Source of the DNA: Pelargonium nanum
Taxonomy: Eukaryota; Streptophyta; Magnoliopsida; Geraniales; Geraniaceae
Length of the DNA stretch: 33,276 nt
NCBI GenBank assembly: GCA_036897485.1
Contig: JAYMTF010000585.1
Span: 1 to 33,276, forward strand
Reading direction: 5' to 3'
Shown here: positions 12,001-20,885 of the stretch, in pieces
Layout: every line of letters starts with the position of its first letter
How positions within the stretch are numbered: the stretch's first letter is position 1
The notes under the pieces: model-generated
The model's database searches: none
The model's input: only the letters and a program-made list of their open reading frames with translations
Told to the model about the DNA's origin: nothing
Made by a program: the position numbers and the translations under genes

Positions 12001-15000
12001 AATATTATTAAGCATACAAATAATAATTTGTATTTTTCCAAATATGGGCATATAAATCATCCCAAACACTAAAGCCTAACAGTATATCAGTTACAATCCT
12101 AACATTTATATATAACTGCTATAGCCTAAGAGTATTAACATCTTAACAACACATCAACTTCTTGTTTTTTTAACCGCAATACTTCAATAATATATAAACC
12201 ATGCTACCTGCTGTACTGAAGATAAGGGTAATCTCACTCTCACTTAACATGCATTACACACACACACACACACACAAAGACCACTGAAATTTACTAACAG
12301 GAACAAGATTATAGATCATAAGTTCTTGATTCTTTAATTCAAGTACTATAGTGATAACATGGAACGATTATTAGTAAATAAATAGCCAATGCTGCATTGG
12401 TCATACAATTCGTAATTGAAGAAAAACCTTGAACATGCCAATGGGAACTAGAATGCTACACAAGCTATACAAACCTTTCTTTGGAAGGTAGATGCATCAT
12501 TTGCGCCCTTTGGGGATTCACTGCAGCAAAAGAACAAGAACTCTAAAACCAAAAAAAGAGCACCCAAAATATCTAGTCTATTTTAGAATACCACTCTTAG
12601 TAACTGTTCAAAGGAATGACAATCTTAGTAACTGTTCCAATATGCCAAATCATTAGCTTGAGCTACATGAAGAGCAATTTAGACAGCCATATCAGATCTC
12701 TCATTGATGACTGTCGTCAAAATCATTGCTGGATGTCACAAGTTATCTTTAATAACTAGAGCTATCTAACTCTATAATACTGTGTGTAGGAAAAGTATAA
12801 CATGAAAGATCATTGTTTTTGATAAATTTAAAATATTATTTAATTGAGATACACAAAAAGGTTTGAGCTTTCACTACTAAAACGTCAACCATATTAGTAG
12901 GGTTTGCCTTCCACCTTTACGTACCACTCATTTTTCTCATACTTTTTCAAACTGGGACTTGTTTCCACCCATTTTCACCACTCCTCATCCATGCGAGAAA
13001 TTATGTTTAAATACCATGTTAAATTCCAATATTGGGTTACATATAAGAGCTTGAGCTTCTCATATATAAAAGTGGAAGTCAAATCCTACTAAAAAAAAGT
13101 TGACCTATAAGTAGAGGAAGTAAGGTACTCTTGTGGTCTCCACTACACGTGAGGGAGAGTGTTGGTTTAAAAAGAGTAAGTTACCCTTTTTATCCTCTTT
13201 TAAATTTCAATAATTGAATACACATAATGTCTTGGGCTTCCACCACTAAAAGATCAACCTTATTACTAGAGTTTTCACTTGCACCATTATATATAACTCA
13301 TTTCTTTCATATTTAGGACTTATTTCACCCACTTTAAAACTCCCCTAACGTGCGAGCCTCACGTTTTTCTTTTTATTGGTAGCCTTGACACGTCCACAAT
13401 CGGGGTCATTTTTAAATCGACATTCCCCCTCACATATAGATATTTTCCTCAACACATGGTTGTTGCAGGCATGTCCATCTGCAATGCGGATCGAATATCA
13501 AAAGGGAGGGCAACATAAACGAGCCACCTTTGGGCCATACCAAGATCAAAACTTACTCTGATACCATGTTTAATTTTAATAATGGACAACACATAAAGGT
13601 TTGAGCTTCCACTACTAAAAGGTCAACCTTGTTAATAAGCTTTTCACTTGCACCATTATATGTAACTAATTTCTTTCATATTTATCCAATCCAATGTGGG
13701 ACTTGTTTCACTCGCTTCAACATCCTCTCCAAATATGCAAAAGATTATGCTTGCATATGAGGGAAAGTATCTAAAAAACATACCCTAACAATTTCTCTGC
13801 CTCTGGCAAAACCTTAGTGCCTCCTCCGACTAAGCTCCAACCACATGTTCGTTGTGTCAATTGACATTTTAGTGGCACCAGCATGGTTGCCTTCTTCTCA
13901 CCGGCACTACTTGAGCACACCCACTACAATCTTCCCTACCCACTTTGCCATAGTGATCGACGGCCTCCTCACTAATCTCTCTTTCAAGTGAGTGTTCTCT
14001 CCCAAAGACACTATTGTGGTAGGACAACACACGACTCATACCACCAAGTTTTGCAACCATTTGTCATTAAAATCACCTCCAACCGCCACTAAATGCTACT
14101 GAAAGTTAAAAAAATTCAATCTTTTGCATTGATTTCATTTATATGCTCAACTTTAAGTGGAGTGTTGAATATACAATTCTAAGTTAGTATAGTTAAGAAA
14201 TGTGTTGGTGAAATTAAGAAATATATCGTAATTAGGAAAGTTTAATTTGATTCCCTATTCTATTTTATTTCCTATATCTAGTCTAAATATCATGAATAAA
14301 GGGGTGTCTCTTGTACTTGTTACACAATTCATTCACTTCAATAATATAAATTTCACAGTTTTTATTTTTCAAATCAACAAAAAGTTGTAATTTAATAATT
14401 TATAATGGAACCTTGCAGCTAAAAGATACACCACAAACAAAAAATCAACCTTCGAGAAGAAAATTACTTTAAGCTTTTACATCTTTGTAAGGAGGTAACA
14501 AGAACCATTAACGCCTATGGAAGTGTCCTATGTGAACCAAAGTTGGAAGTGCTAGTTAGATAGGTAGCCATGTTTGGATAAATCATATTAGACATGTGTG
14601 TGCACAATGGGCGTACAAACAATTGTTATCTCTATGCAACATTATTAGTACCAATACTGCATAGCTATAGCAAATGATGCTAATAAACCAAAAACGTATC
14701 CAAGGGATATGGAAAACAACATAGTTACAAAAGAATTCAGACTCCTTAATGACCCACCTTTCTCTCCATCGAAGAAGAGCTTCCAAGAGGGGTACAGGTG
14801 TATGTCGTGCAACCATAGCCAAGGAATCTAGAACTTGCTCATAGGCAGGGTCGGATGGTCGCAGGTATTGTCCATCCTACAAACTCACGAAAAAAAACAA
14901 GAAGAAGCATGAAAATCACCATAAATGAGCATCAGTTGTTCGTATTAGTAACATCAACTACTTGATTTGTACACGACTTACAGTGACCCCTTTTTCACCA

Positions 15001-15946
15001 TTTCTCATATCACAATTATCTGACATGAGACCATGGGATAGCTACAAAATCTAACTTGGGAACTATCATTAAGATATGAACAAGGGTTCCAGGGGCTGCT
15101 TAATTTGTAGACAATATAAAAATGGGAAATCAATTTAATAAAAGCACAAATATGGAGACAAGTAAAAGACGGAAAACAAACACCATATCTTCGAAAAAAT
15201 TAACAAACTTAACACTCAAATATCATTAACAATTGGATAATTTAAACCATTCAAACCCATAACAACTGACCAAGAACTCATAATATCCCCCAGAAACATC
15301 CTAAAAGTCTAAAACCATCCAGAAAGACTATACAAAATTATTCAGCAAATAATAACAATAACAATAAATTGTTAATCACCAACATCAATATGTATAACTA
15401 CTTGAAGCACACAGAATCAGTCAGTCACCTCTCCACAGAATCTGGAGATATTTATTTGTTATAGCAACTGGCAATGGCATTGTTATTGGCTTCAACATAC
15501 CATCTATATTATGTATGTTCCCCAATCAAACTCGAAAAATCATTGGAACAATGGAGTGTTTTGGCAAAACAAGATAAACACACACTGAACCGATCATATT
15601 ATACCAATAGAAAGGCCTTAAAACAGTAAAACCATACAGATTAACCACATAATTGCAACTATCCAACAAGCATCACTAATGAAGCACAGATAATTTCAGT
15701 CACACAACATGCCATCTACGCATAACTTCCATTGCATTAACATTTTTTAAAAATCCAAAATCAAGGCCAATGACGGAAAATCAAGATATATACCTGAAGA
15801 GAGAAAATATATAAAAGTCCAAAATCAGAATTAGGAAGAGAGAAATTCACCTGAGCTTGAGCGGTTTCAATGCGGCGGCGGGCGAGAGGAAGAAAACGTT
15901 GCAGCAACGCGTCGACGATGAGCTTCGCAGCGCTTCCTGCCTTCAT
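1..15946 (-). CDS. Furry/Tao3-like cell morphogenesis protein, N-terminal 940 codons (partial)
   Basis: Large ARM/HEAT-repeat scaffold of the Furry/Mor2/Tao3 family, which in yeast and animals supports NDR-kinase/MOB signalling in polarised growth. Coding exons (minus, 5' to 3'): 15946-15851, 14876-14758, 12520-12475, 11983-11911, 11813-11756, 10967-10872, 9014-8897, 8823-8557, 7351-7250, 7077-6720, 6609-6496, 3698-3067, 2925-2729, 1695-1473, 857-738, 203-1 (continues off the window). All introns are GT-AG and all junctions keep frame. The protein starts [18 protein letters not shown] and closely matches my memory of Arabidopsis At5g15680, including stretches such as [40 protein letters not shown] and DTDNKLDQW. 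The family is about 2,100-2,200 residues, so roughly the first 44% is here. ATG 15946 is the first ATG in frame; the 33 open codons upstream lack ATG. No stop or frameshift is seen, so the gene looks intact. The plant role is inferred from the family. Confidence 0.93.
204..1472 (-). other. Furry introns 15 (204-737) and 14 (858-1472)
   Basis: Two AT-rich introns flanking the 120-bp exon 738-857. Donors (GTATTA at 737, GTAAGT at 1472) and acceptors (CAG at 204-206, TAG at 858-860) are readable on the minus strand. I see no repeat, RNA gene or transposon in either. Confidence 0.7.
1771..1835. mobile_element. Truncated Stowaway-type MITE end
   Basis: After a TA dinucleotide (1769-1770) comes CTCCCTTTGTTCCAAAACAA, a diverged form of the Stowaway terminal repeat. 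About 65 bp align with the left end of the complete element at 29332-29587, including the internal TGTCCCAAAATG motif. The right half is missing; the copy breaks off close to the LTR-like repeat that starts near 1850. It lies in furry intron 13. Confidence 0.6.
1850..2679 (-). mobile_element. Probable TRIM-like mini LTR retrotransposon
   Basis: Two diverged direct repeats, 1850-2108 and 2446-2679, enclose about 337 bp. Both begin TG..TTCAGCCATA and end ..AACA, and share CCCAAAGGGCTG, CACTCTACTAATTATTGT-like and ATGATTTA..CCACA blocks in the same order. Immediately after the first repeat comes CTCCCCCTCACATGC, the complement of a polypurine tract and nearly identical to the same position in the 9047-9353 element, so the element reads on the minus strand. 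No open reading frame of note lies inside. I could not find a convincing primer-binding site or target duplication, so completeness is uncertain. It fills most of furry intron 13 (1696-2728). Confidence 0.5.
3974..4070 (-). mobile_element. tRNA-derived SINE-like element
   Basis: Read on the minus strand, an A-box-like GGCAAGCAGTTTAAGGC is followed about 20 bp later by a B-box-like AGTTCAAGTCTCC. The unit ends in TTGGTATTGCCTATC plus A8. This order (tRNA-like head with internal Pol III boxes, short body, A tail) is that of plant SINEs. A shared ATAGAA at both flanks is a weak target-duplication candidate. Its orientation is sense to the furry gene. Confidence 0.5.
4860..5029. repeat. Degenerate tandem repeat, ~45-bp unit, about 4 copies
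   Basis: Successive units carry the frame TGAGGTCCAACACC-TACGTGGCGACACA-CTCCTTACTCCT with point changes and small deletions. The first two units are the best matched; the last two are degraded. It has no coding potential and may be a minisatellite from a retroelement tail. Confidence 0.6.
5587..5741. repeat. LTR-like fragment with tRNA-Met primer-site motif
   Basis: It begins TGTTAAACTTCAATA, like the LTRs at 13017 and 13567, and shares CCACTACTAAAAGAT and CAACCTTGTTA-like blocks with them. It ends ATTAACA followed by TGATATCAGAG (5729-5739), one mismatch from the usual TGGTATCAGAG site. The plus-strand position of that motif is opposite to the 13567 copy, so this may be a rearranged or composite remnant. 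Confidence 0.4.
5760..6150 (+). repeat. Probable LTR-derived segment with TATA box
   Basis: Stretch with a GTGTCTGACACGTG-like block, clustered CCACC/CATCA motifs and a TATAAATA box (about 6029) followed by pyrimidine-rich leader-like DNA, resembling the promoter half of a plant LTR. No paired copy, primer site or coding region is visible in the window, so this is inference from texture only. Confidence 0.3.
7352..8556 (-). other. Furry intron 8
   Basis: Intron of 1.2 kb with donor GTAAGT at 8556 and acceptor TAG at 7352-7354. AT-rich with several A-runs. I see no repeat, transposon or RNA gene. Confidence 0.6.
9047..9353 (-). mobile_element. Complete miniature LTR retrotransposon (TRIM/SMART type), 307 bp
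   Basis: Two direct repeats, 9047-9149 (103 bp) and 9255-9353 (99 bp), each start TG, end ACA, and share AACTCCAACCCAAAAG, TGATAGGTGGAG and GGGATACATTAACA. Between them are only 105 bp. Beside the first repeat is CTCCCCCTTACATGC (complement of a polypurine tract); beside the second is TTTGTACCA, whose complement TGGTACAAA resembles a degenerate initiator-Met primer site. Flanking 5-mers ACTCT and ACTCC are a near-perfect target duplication. It encodes no protein and would need enzymes from another element. It lies in furry intron 6 on the gene's sense strand. Confidence 0.75.
9360..10870 (-). other. Remainder of furry intron 6
   Basis: About 9360-10040 is AT-rich with nothing recognisable. 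From 10058 there is a short inverted repeat, TTGTTTGGC (10058-10066) against GCCAAACAA (10111-10119), with a third GCCAAACAA at 10181, which could be a remnant of a TIR transposon. It is followed by a strongly G-poor stretch (10191-10440). Confidence 0.5.
10191..10440. repeat. G-depleted, A/C/T-only low-complexity stretch
   Basis: From 10201 to 10440 I count only six G on the plus strand, against abundant C and A. It is not a simple repeat, though CACA, CCAC and AACA words recur. On the transcribed minus strand the RNA would be almost free of C. It is part of furry intron 6. Confidence 0.6.
10968..12474 (-). other. Furry introns 5, 4 and 3
   Basis: Introns at 10968-11755, 11814-11910 and 11984-12474, split by exons of 58 and 73 bp. 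AT-rich with clear GT-AG borders. Apart from the CA repeat at 12256 I see no repeat family or RNA gene. Confidence 0.6.
12256..12276. repeat. (CA)n microsatellite
   Basis: About ten uninterrupted CA dinucleotides in furry intron 3, a likely length-polymorphic site. Confidence 0.9.
12814..13150 (-). mobile_element. Degraded TRIM-like LTR pair with collapsed interior
   Basis: A first LTR-like copy, about 12814-12980, has GGTTTGAGCTTTCACTACTA and GGGACTTGTTTCCACCC and ends TTCACCA. Only 36 bp follow: CTCCTCATCCATGCGAG (complement of a polypurine tract), then ATACCA (complement of a primer-site start). A second LTR-like start, TGTTAAATTCCAATATTGGG, follows at 13017 and fades by about 13150. This looks like a member of the same family as 13198-13722 with most of its interior deleted. 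Confidence 0.5.
13198..13722 (-). mobile_element. Complete TRIM-type mini LTR retrotransposon, 525 bp
   Basis: The LTR copies are 13198-13339 and 13567-13722. They share TAATTTCAATAAT-like starts, ACTAAAAG.TCAACCTT, TTTTCACTTGCACCATTATA and AACTCATTTCTTTCATATTTA-like blocks in order. At the inner edge of the second, 13556-13566 reads CTCTGATACCA, the exact complement of the initiator-Met primer site TGGTATCAGAG. At the inner edge of the first is CTCCCCTAACGTGCGAG, the complement of a polypurine tract. The flanking 5-mers TCCTC (13193-13197) and TCCTC (13723-13727) match exactly. The 227-bp interior has no significant frame. The first LTR has lost its TG start (now TT). It is sense to the furry gene in intron 2 (12521-14757). 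Confidence 0.75.
13797..14160. other. Unclassified segment upstream of Copia-type LTR
   Basis: A moderately GC-rich block (13797-14060) with CTCC/ACCGG motifs, then AT-rich DNA leading into the polypurine tract at 14155-14162. It may be decayed retroelement interior, but no gag or pol motif can be read. Confidence 0.3.
14163..14357 (+). mobile_element. Copia-type 3' LTR fragment
   Basis: The segment begins TGTTGAATATAC directly after a polypurine-like AAGTGGAG (14155-14162) and ends TTTCACA, giving a 195-bp TG..CA unit. Inside are TTAGGAAAGTTTAATTTGATT, TATTTCCTATATCTAG and GGGTGTCTCTTGTA, the texture of plant Copia LTR R/U5 regions. No partner LTR or pol sequence is present, so it is a truncated 3' end in antisense to furry, within intron 2. 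Confidence 0.5.
14877..15850 (-). other. Furry intron 1
   Basis: Intron of 974 bp following the 32-codon first exon; donor GTGAAT at 15850, acceptor TAG at 14877-14879. AT-rich, and I see no repeat. A first intron may carry expression signals, but none can be named here. Confidence 0.6.
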
Positions 15947-16346
15947 CTTCAACAACCTACTACGACGACGGACGAGCCTGCTCCGAATTCTGCTTCCATC
16001 CACAATAAGGAAAATGAGGAACAGTTTTGCGAAATCAGGTTTCAAATGACAAGATCAAGACGGAGGATTGGAATCGATTGAGGGTCGATAATTAAGCGTT
16101 GCGAGAGGATCGTTAAGAATCGGATCACCGAGTTACGAGCGAGTGAAAAAAATTGAAACTTTGATTAACAAAATTTAGAAAAATAAAATAAACAACTAAA
16201 TAATAAAGGAGAAAAAAACAGAGTGTATATTTGTCGCGGTCCCATAAAAAAGAATTGAAAACGAATTAAAGTGTAAGCGACGTCGTTTACGGGCTTTACA
16301 TTTACGCATTGATTTGTTATCGTCGCTTTCAGTTCCGACGATAGCC
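15947..16346. promoter_or_regulatory. Divergent promoter region, furry / BLOS2
   Basis: Only 400 bp separate the start codons of two genes reading apart, so both leaders and promoters must fit here. The spacer has a GC-richer furry leader side (to about 16140), an A-rich middle (16145-16215) and a palindromic GACGTC (16280-16285), an ACGT-core motif of the bZIP-binding type. No TATA box stands out. A shared bidirectional promoter is inferred from spacing alone. Confidence 0.55.
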
Positions 16347-17881
16347 ATGGCTGGTAAGGAACCGGAGAAGCAAGACGAGCTCGCAGAGTCGCTCAATGAT
16401 TTGTTAACGAGCGTCTCCACCATGATCAAATTTGAGCTTCAGGTTCTCTCTATAACTTCCATAGTTTCACTTCCTCAATCTTCCTATTTCGCATATCATA
16501 GGGTTCAAGATCAGCATGCTTTTGTACTCAATTTGAAACATTCTAATCGAAGAACATAAGTACAGATACTCGAAAAATGTAAATTTGCACTTCAATGTAT
16601 AGATCCGTGTGAAATTTTTGAAGTTCTGATGAGTAGAATCGTTCAGCTAGAGTTTTCTGAATTTCCAAAATACTTTGCCGTGAAAATGTTGTTGAAATTA
16701 ATTTTGGTATCCGCCTTGGGTTCTTGAAATTATCTATTTTGCAAATAATTGTTACATTTTCGCTATGCTTTTGCAAAAAAAATTAGTACAAGAAACGGAC
16801 AATGGTAGTCACAGAGAGAGAAATAGAATTAGGGTGGTGTTGTAGAAGTTGAGGAGAGCTTGTGATCAAAGAATCCCTTTAAAGTTGAAGGGGGTGTTTA
16901 ATAGGTTAGTTATAAAAACAACCATGTTGCATGGAGAGGCTCCAAAGCCATGAGATGGGGTTAACGAGACATTGCAATTTATGTAGATTTGTGATGACAC
17001 TAGGAAGGATACAATTGTGAATGAAGTTATCAAAGCAAGAGTTGGGTTAACTTTAATTGAAGATAAGATGAGGGAGAGCCGTTTAAGGTGGTTCAGACTT
17101 GTGCAGCATTAGTGACCCCTTGAGTAAATGTGAGAGAAAATAGTTAGGACAAACTGAAATGGGTCGCAGTGGATATAGTAGCACGTGGTTTAACGGAGGA
17201 GATGTCATTCAAATGATAGATTGAAGGAGGATAATACAGGTAGAGGGTTTCAATGAGTTATGCTCGGCCTTAGTGTTGATTGGGAAATGGCTTGGTTGTT
17301 GTTGTTGATATTGCCGTGGGTGCTCAAAATCGCTTCATTTGATAAAATTGATTTCACCTAGAGGTTAAAGAGCTTGATTGGAGGAATTTGATTCCACCAC
17401 CATGAAATTCAATCAAGTTTCACATGAGTTGGTTTCAAATGGAGCCTCACAAGTCATGGCTCAATCTGAAAACTTTTTATTATTCTTTATTCACCTTGAT
17501 AAACACCATCAATACACACTCCTTATTTGGGTTTGTATCCACAATGGTAGCCATTAATAGCGAATGTCCTGCAGTGGAACAAGAAGCCATATTTACTAAT
17601 ATTTTTTCATCTTTCAGGGGACGAATAATCAGCTAGAACTCTTGGAGAAGATGAATCTGAGAGTGGCAGAAGAATACAAAGGATTTGGTGATGTGGCTTC
17701 TGGGTTGAGGGTTTATGTGGAGCAGTTGAAGAACAAAAGTGGTAACTTTGATGAGTACGTTCAGCAGATTGATGCAATAGAGCAGCAAGTCACCGAATTT
17801 GAAGCTGTCATTTCAATGCTAGATAAATATGTTTCTTTGTTGGAATCAAAAGTGCAATTTGCCTACCAGAACCCGACTTGA
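16347..17881 (+). CDS. BLOS2: BLOS2, BLOC-1 complex subunit 2
   Basis: Small coiled-coil subunit of BLOC-1, an endosomal sorting complex; in Arabidopsis BLOS1/BLOS2 with SNX1 act in endosome-to-vacuole traffic. Exon 1 is 16347-16442 (32 codons), exon 2 is 17618-17881, giving 119 residues. The join LQ-GTNNQLELLEKMNLRV is in frame, with GT (16443) and CAG (17615-17617) borders. Residues about 10-70 (LAESLNDLL, LEKMNLRVAEEY, FGDVASGLRVY) and the C-terminal helix (FEAVISMLDKYVSLLESK) match plant BLOS2 as I recall it; length is close to the roughly 125 residues usual there. The start sits in a good plant context (AGCCATGGC). Intron 1 (1.17 kb) carries a dead LINE 3' end. The gene reads away from furry and ends 675 bp from the PPR stop. 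Confidence 0.88.
16847..17310 (+). mobile_element. Degenerate RTE-type LINE 3' end
   Basis: Within BLOS2 intron 1, in-frame pieces read IPLKLKGVFNRLVIKTTMLHG and, after stops and a shift, DDTRKDTIVNEVI and IEDKMRESRLRWF. These match the conserved C-terminal end of plant LINE reverse transcriptases (KLKGKFYR..AMLYG / TRKD.IRNE.I / IE.KMRE.RLRWFGHV). Several stops (for example at about 17110) show it is dead. The segment ends near a TTG-rich tail (GTTGTTGTTGTTGAT, 17296-17310), as in RTE-clade elements. It is a 5'-truncated copy in sense orientation with BLOS2. Confidence 0.75.
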
Positions 17882-18556
17882 TAAATGCAATTTGTTTGTC
17901 TCTTTTAGCTTCAATGTGAATCTGTTAGTCTTCTTGATAAACTCAGCCATGCTTAAGCATGCTGTTGATCTGATATTGATATGGGATGATGTTTTTTTAG
18001 CACATAGCATCACTATATATTATCATGGAACCCCTAATTTCAATGAGTGCATATCATGGAATTGGTGTGGATGCAATTTTGGCCTCCACAGAATAGTACA
18101 GCATGATTATTTTTATGATTTTCTGTGTTTGGTGTTGATTTTTCCTGTCATCATAATTTACAGAATAGTGTGTTCACTAATTCATCGCAATTAGTCTATA
18201 TTGATACGTGTAAGTATTGATGCGAAGAGCATAAACTGGATGATGGAACAAGAAAGCCTAGGAAGCTTCAATCATATAATATTAACTCTCAATTACTGTA
18301 TAATATAAAGGCATAATAACAAAGCCTGGAAATTTCACAGAACCAAAAAGTTGAAAAATATCTAATTTACAATGGAGAACATGAACTATTCAACTTTTTC
18401 AGCTAATTTACATTTGATTGTTCAAGCAACAGATCAATATATACACTACACAATTCGGAATGTTTTTCAAATTCCATTGTAGGTAATCTCTAGTTCTCCA
18501 CTGCTGATTGTCAGTTTTCCTTAGATTTAGTAACAAGAAGATGATCTGGATTTTCA
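17882..18556. other. Convergent spacer, BLOS2 3' end / PPR 3' end
   Basis: 675 bp between two stop codons on opposite strands, holding both 3' untranslated regions. AT-rich. An open frame overlapping the BLOS2 end has no recognisable content. No terminator-type structure or repeat is seen. Confidence 0.6.
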
Positions 18557-20698
18557 TCAGTAATGAGATGGCCTATGTTTCCTTTGTCTGACCGAATGTT
18601 TTGGTAAGTTTTGGAGCATCAAAGCACGAGTTTTGCCATCAGGTGTAAGACCAGCCTCGCGCATTTTCCCGTATAGCTTCTTCGCTGAATCAATATTGCC
18701 TTTTAAGCACATCCCTTGAATGACAACATTATAGACAGAAACATTTGGTTCAACTATCTGTAAACCAAACAAACATTGAGTCAGACCAAATTTGAACACT
18801 TCAGGGTCGGAAATACTGTAGTGCTTAAGAAATTAAATATTAATGATAAAACAGATAATTTTCACGTCGATTTAATACCAACGCTGCGAAGCAGCACTCC
18901 AGAATAACAAAATTGTATAAATAGATCTCTTAAGATGCATCCCATTTAATCAGATAATTTGCACATAAACATATCAATATAGTACTTGTTATTGCAGACT
19001 AAATTCCTGGATGTGGAGAGTTCAACACCAAAGTGTTGCTCTCTTGTTTTGATTCCATGTAAATAAATTGAAATGAGTTGGGTAACAAAAATAGCAAATG
19101 TACTATTGACTTACATCCATGATCTCCTCCACTTTGTTCCACAGAGACCCCCAAATGCATCCTCTTAGCAAAGACAAATGAGTGAAAGTGTCGGGATTGC
19201 ATTCCTGGTGTACCATGTGCTCATACACTTGTAATGCAATTTTCGGTTTCCTTGCAGTCTCACAGGCACTGAGGACGTGATTATATGATGTAGTAGAAAC
19301 TGACAGACCCGAAGCTTCCATTTGCCATAAAAGCTGCACAGCTTTCTCCCATAACCCAAGCTTTGAGCAACACTTCAAAGCAGTATTATACAGATGCAAA
19401 TTCAATGGAGAACCCGGTTCTTTCTTTATGCTCCCAAAGAGCTGAAGAGCCTCAGCATATCTGTTTGCGCGATAAAAAGCACCAAGTAGGGCATTCCATG
19501 TGTACTCATCAGGAGTATGATCGATAGATATCATGACATCATATATCTGGAATGCTAATTTGACCTTCCCTGCCTTGCCAAGAGAGTTGATCAATGCATT
19601 GCATGTAATAAGATTTGGCTTGAGCCCGGCACCCAACATGTTTTCGAAAATGTTCAGTGCCAATTCCCACTTCCCCTCCTTTGCGCAAGCACTGATTACA
19701 GCTTGCATTATGTCAATATCTGGTTTCAGTCCGTTTTGCATCATCTCGTTGTAAGCATCAAGAGCCAGCTCATTCTGATTGCAACGAACAAATACGCTCA
19801 TCAGTAGGGAATAAGTAATTCGTGTTCCAGCAATGCCGTTTTCCTTCATACTTCTCCATATCCTATCACTCTCAACCCAATCATTCGATTTCCCACAAAT
19901 CGAGAGCACTGTGTTATAGACAATCACATCAAAATCCTTCCTCACCTTACACTCCTCAGCCAATTCCATGAACATGTCAAGAGCCAAATCACAACCCCGT
20001 GCATCCGCAACTGCTTTAAGTAGTAAGCTATAAGTGTGCCCGGAAGCTATCTCATTCCTCTTCATAAACTCAAACACCCTCAATCCATCATCCACCAATC
20101 CATTTCTGAAGAGACAAGAAAGAAGAGAGTTACAAGCATGCGAATTCGGACAAAGGCTCGATAACTCCATGGACCAAAACAATTCCAACACACTTCTAAC
20201 CTTATTGGTTCTACTAAGAACCAAAACCCGTTCCGATAACACTCCCTCATCGGTCTCCTCCAAAAAATGTACCTTGTTCTCATCTAAAGGAACCATTTCT
20301 CCAAAAAAAGAATCTTCCCTTTCGGTCTGGCTCGAATTCGCACTCTCAGTCTCAGGTTTCAAGTCCACATCATGGGTTATATCCACATTTCCCCAAGGAG
20401 GCATAGTCTGCTCAACACAACCCATTTCAAAACCTTCCTTTCCTCTGTCAATCAACTTGGTCTCATCTTCCCAGGAAGACCCAGATAGCATATTCAAGTT
20501 GGGCATCTTTGGTTTCGTGATGGAAACCATATCCAGGCCACACACTATTGCACACCATCTGTTTGTTTTAATGCCCCAACCAAAACCAGGACGACCAATT
20601 GAATGGCCATGAAAGAGATGTTGGCAAGCAAACCCATTTCGTAAAATCATGATAGAAACTGAATTCCTCAATATTTCACCTGTAATTTGGGAGGACAT
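18557..20698 (-). CDS. P-class pentatricopeptide repeat protein
   Basis: Organelle-type RNA-binding helical-repeat protein. Exon 1 is 20698-19115 (528 codons), exon 2 is 18757-18557, giving 594 residues; the join IMD-IVEPNV is in frame, with donor GTAAGT and acceptor CAG. About a dozen PPR motifs of about 35 residues run from residue 153 to the end, for example NTVLSICGKSNDWVESDRIW, QAVISACAKEGKWELALNIF and NALINSLGKAGKVKLAFQIY. No E, DYW or SMR domain follows, so it is P-class. The second Met (20650) gives 578 residues and an N-terminus free of acidic residues for its first 50 or so residues, fitting a transit peptide; it may be the true start, since TTACAG at 20684-20679 could be an acceptor of a leader intron. 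It may correspond to Arabidopsis EMB2076 (At3g29290), but this is from memory and unsure. The RNA target is unknown. Confidence 0.88.
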
Positions 20699-20759
20699 GT
20701 ACGGACATACCAGAGCAAAGATGGAGAATTTGTTCCTGGAAGTGGAAAATCATGCATAT

Positions 20760-20885
20760 CTACAGCAAAACGATACGAGCTGGTTTGAGCAGAAAACTGA
20801 CCTTGAGAGCATGACTTGCGAAACTACTACCAATGCTTTCTTCACCGCCAGAATCGAACTCAACTCCACAGAAATAGCCCAGCAT
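20760..20885 (-). other. Possible upstream ORF of the PPR gene (41 codons)
   Basis: ATG at 20885-20883 opens a 41-codon frame (MLGYFCGVEF...) ending 62 bp before the PPR start. If the transcript begins upstream of 20885, this is a leader ORF that could lower PPR translation. A splice-like AAG/GTCAGT inside it (20803/20802) would shorten it. The frame is not known to be conserved and the transcription start is unknown. Confidence 0.3.

Noticed and set aside
15947..16045. 33-codon N-terminal extension of the furry protein
   Set aside because: The frame is open but has no ATG, and the known family begins at MKAGSAAK.
17829..18194. 121-codon plus-strand frame overlapping the BLOS2 end
   Set aside because: It overlaps BLOS2 in another frame and runs into the AT-rich 3' region; the hydrophobic peptide reflects T-rich DNA.
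20034..20612. 192-codon plus-strand frame antisense to the PPR exon
   Set aside because: It mirrors the PPR coding exon on the other strand and shows no domain of its own.
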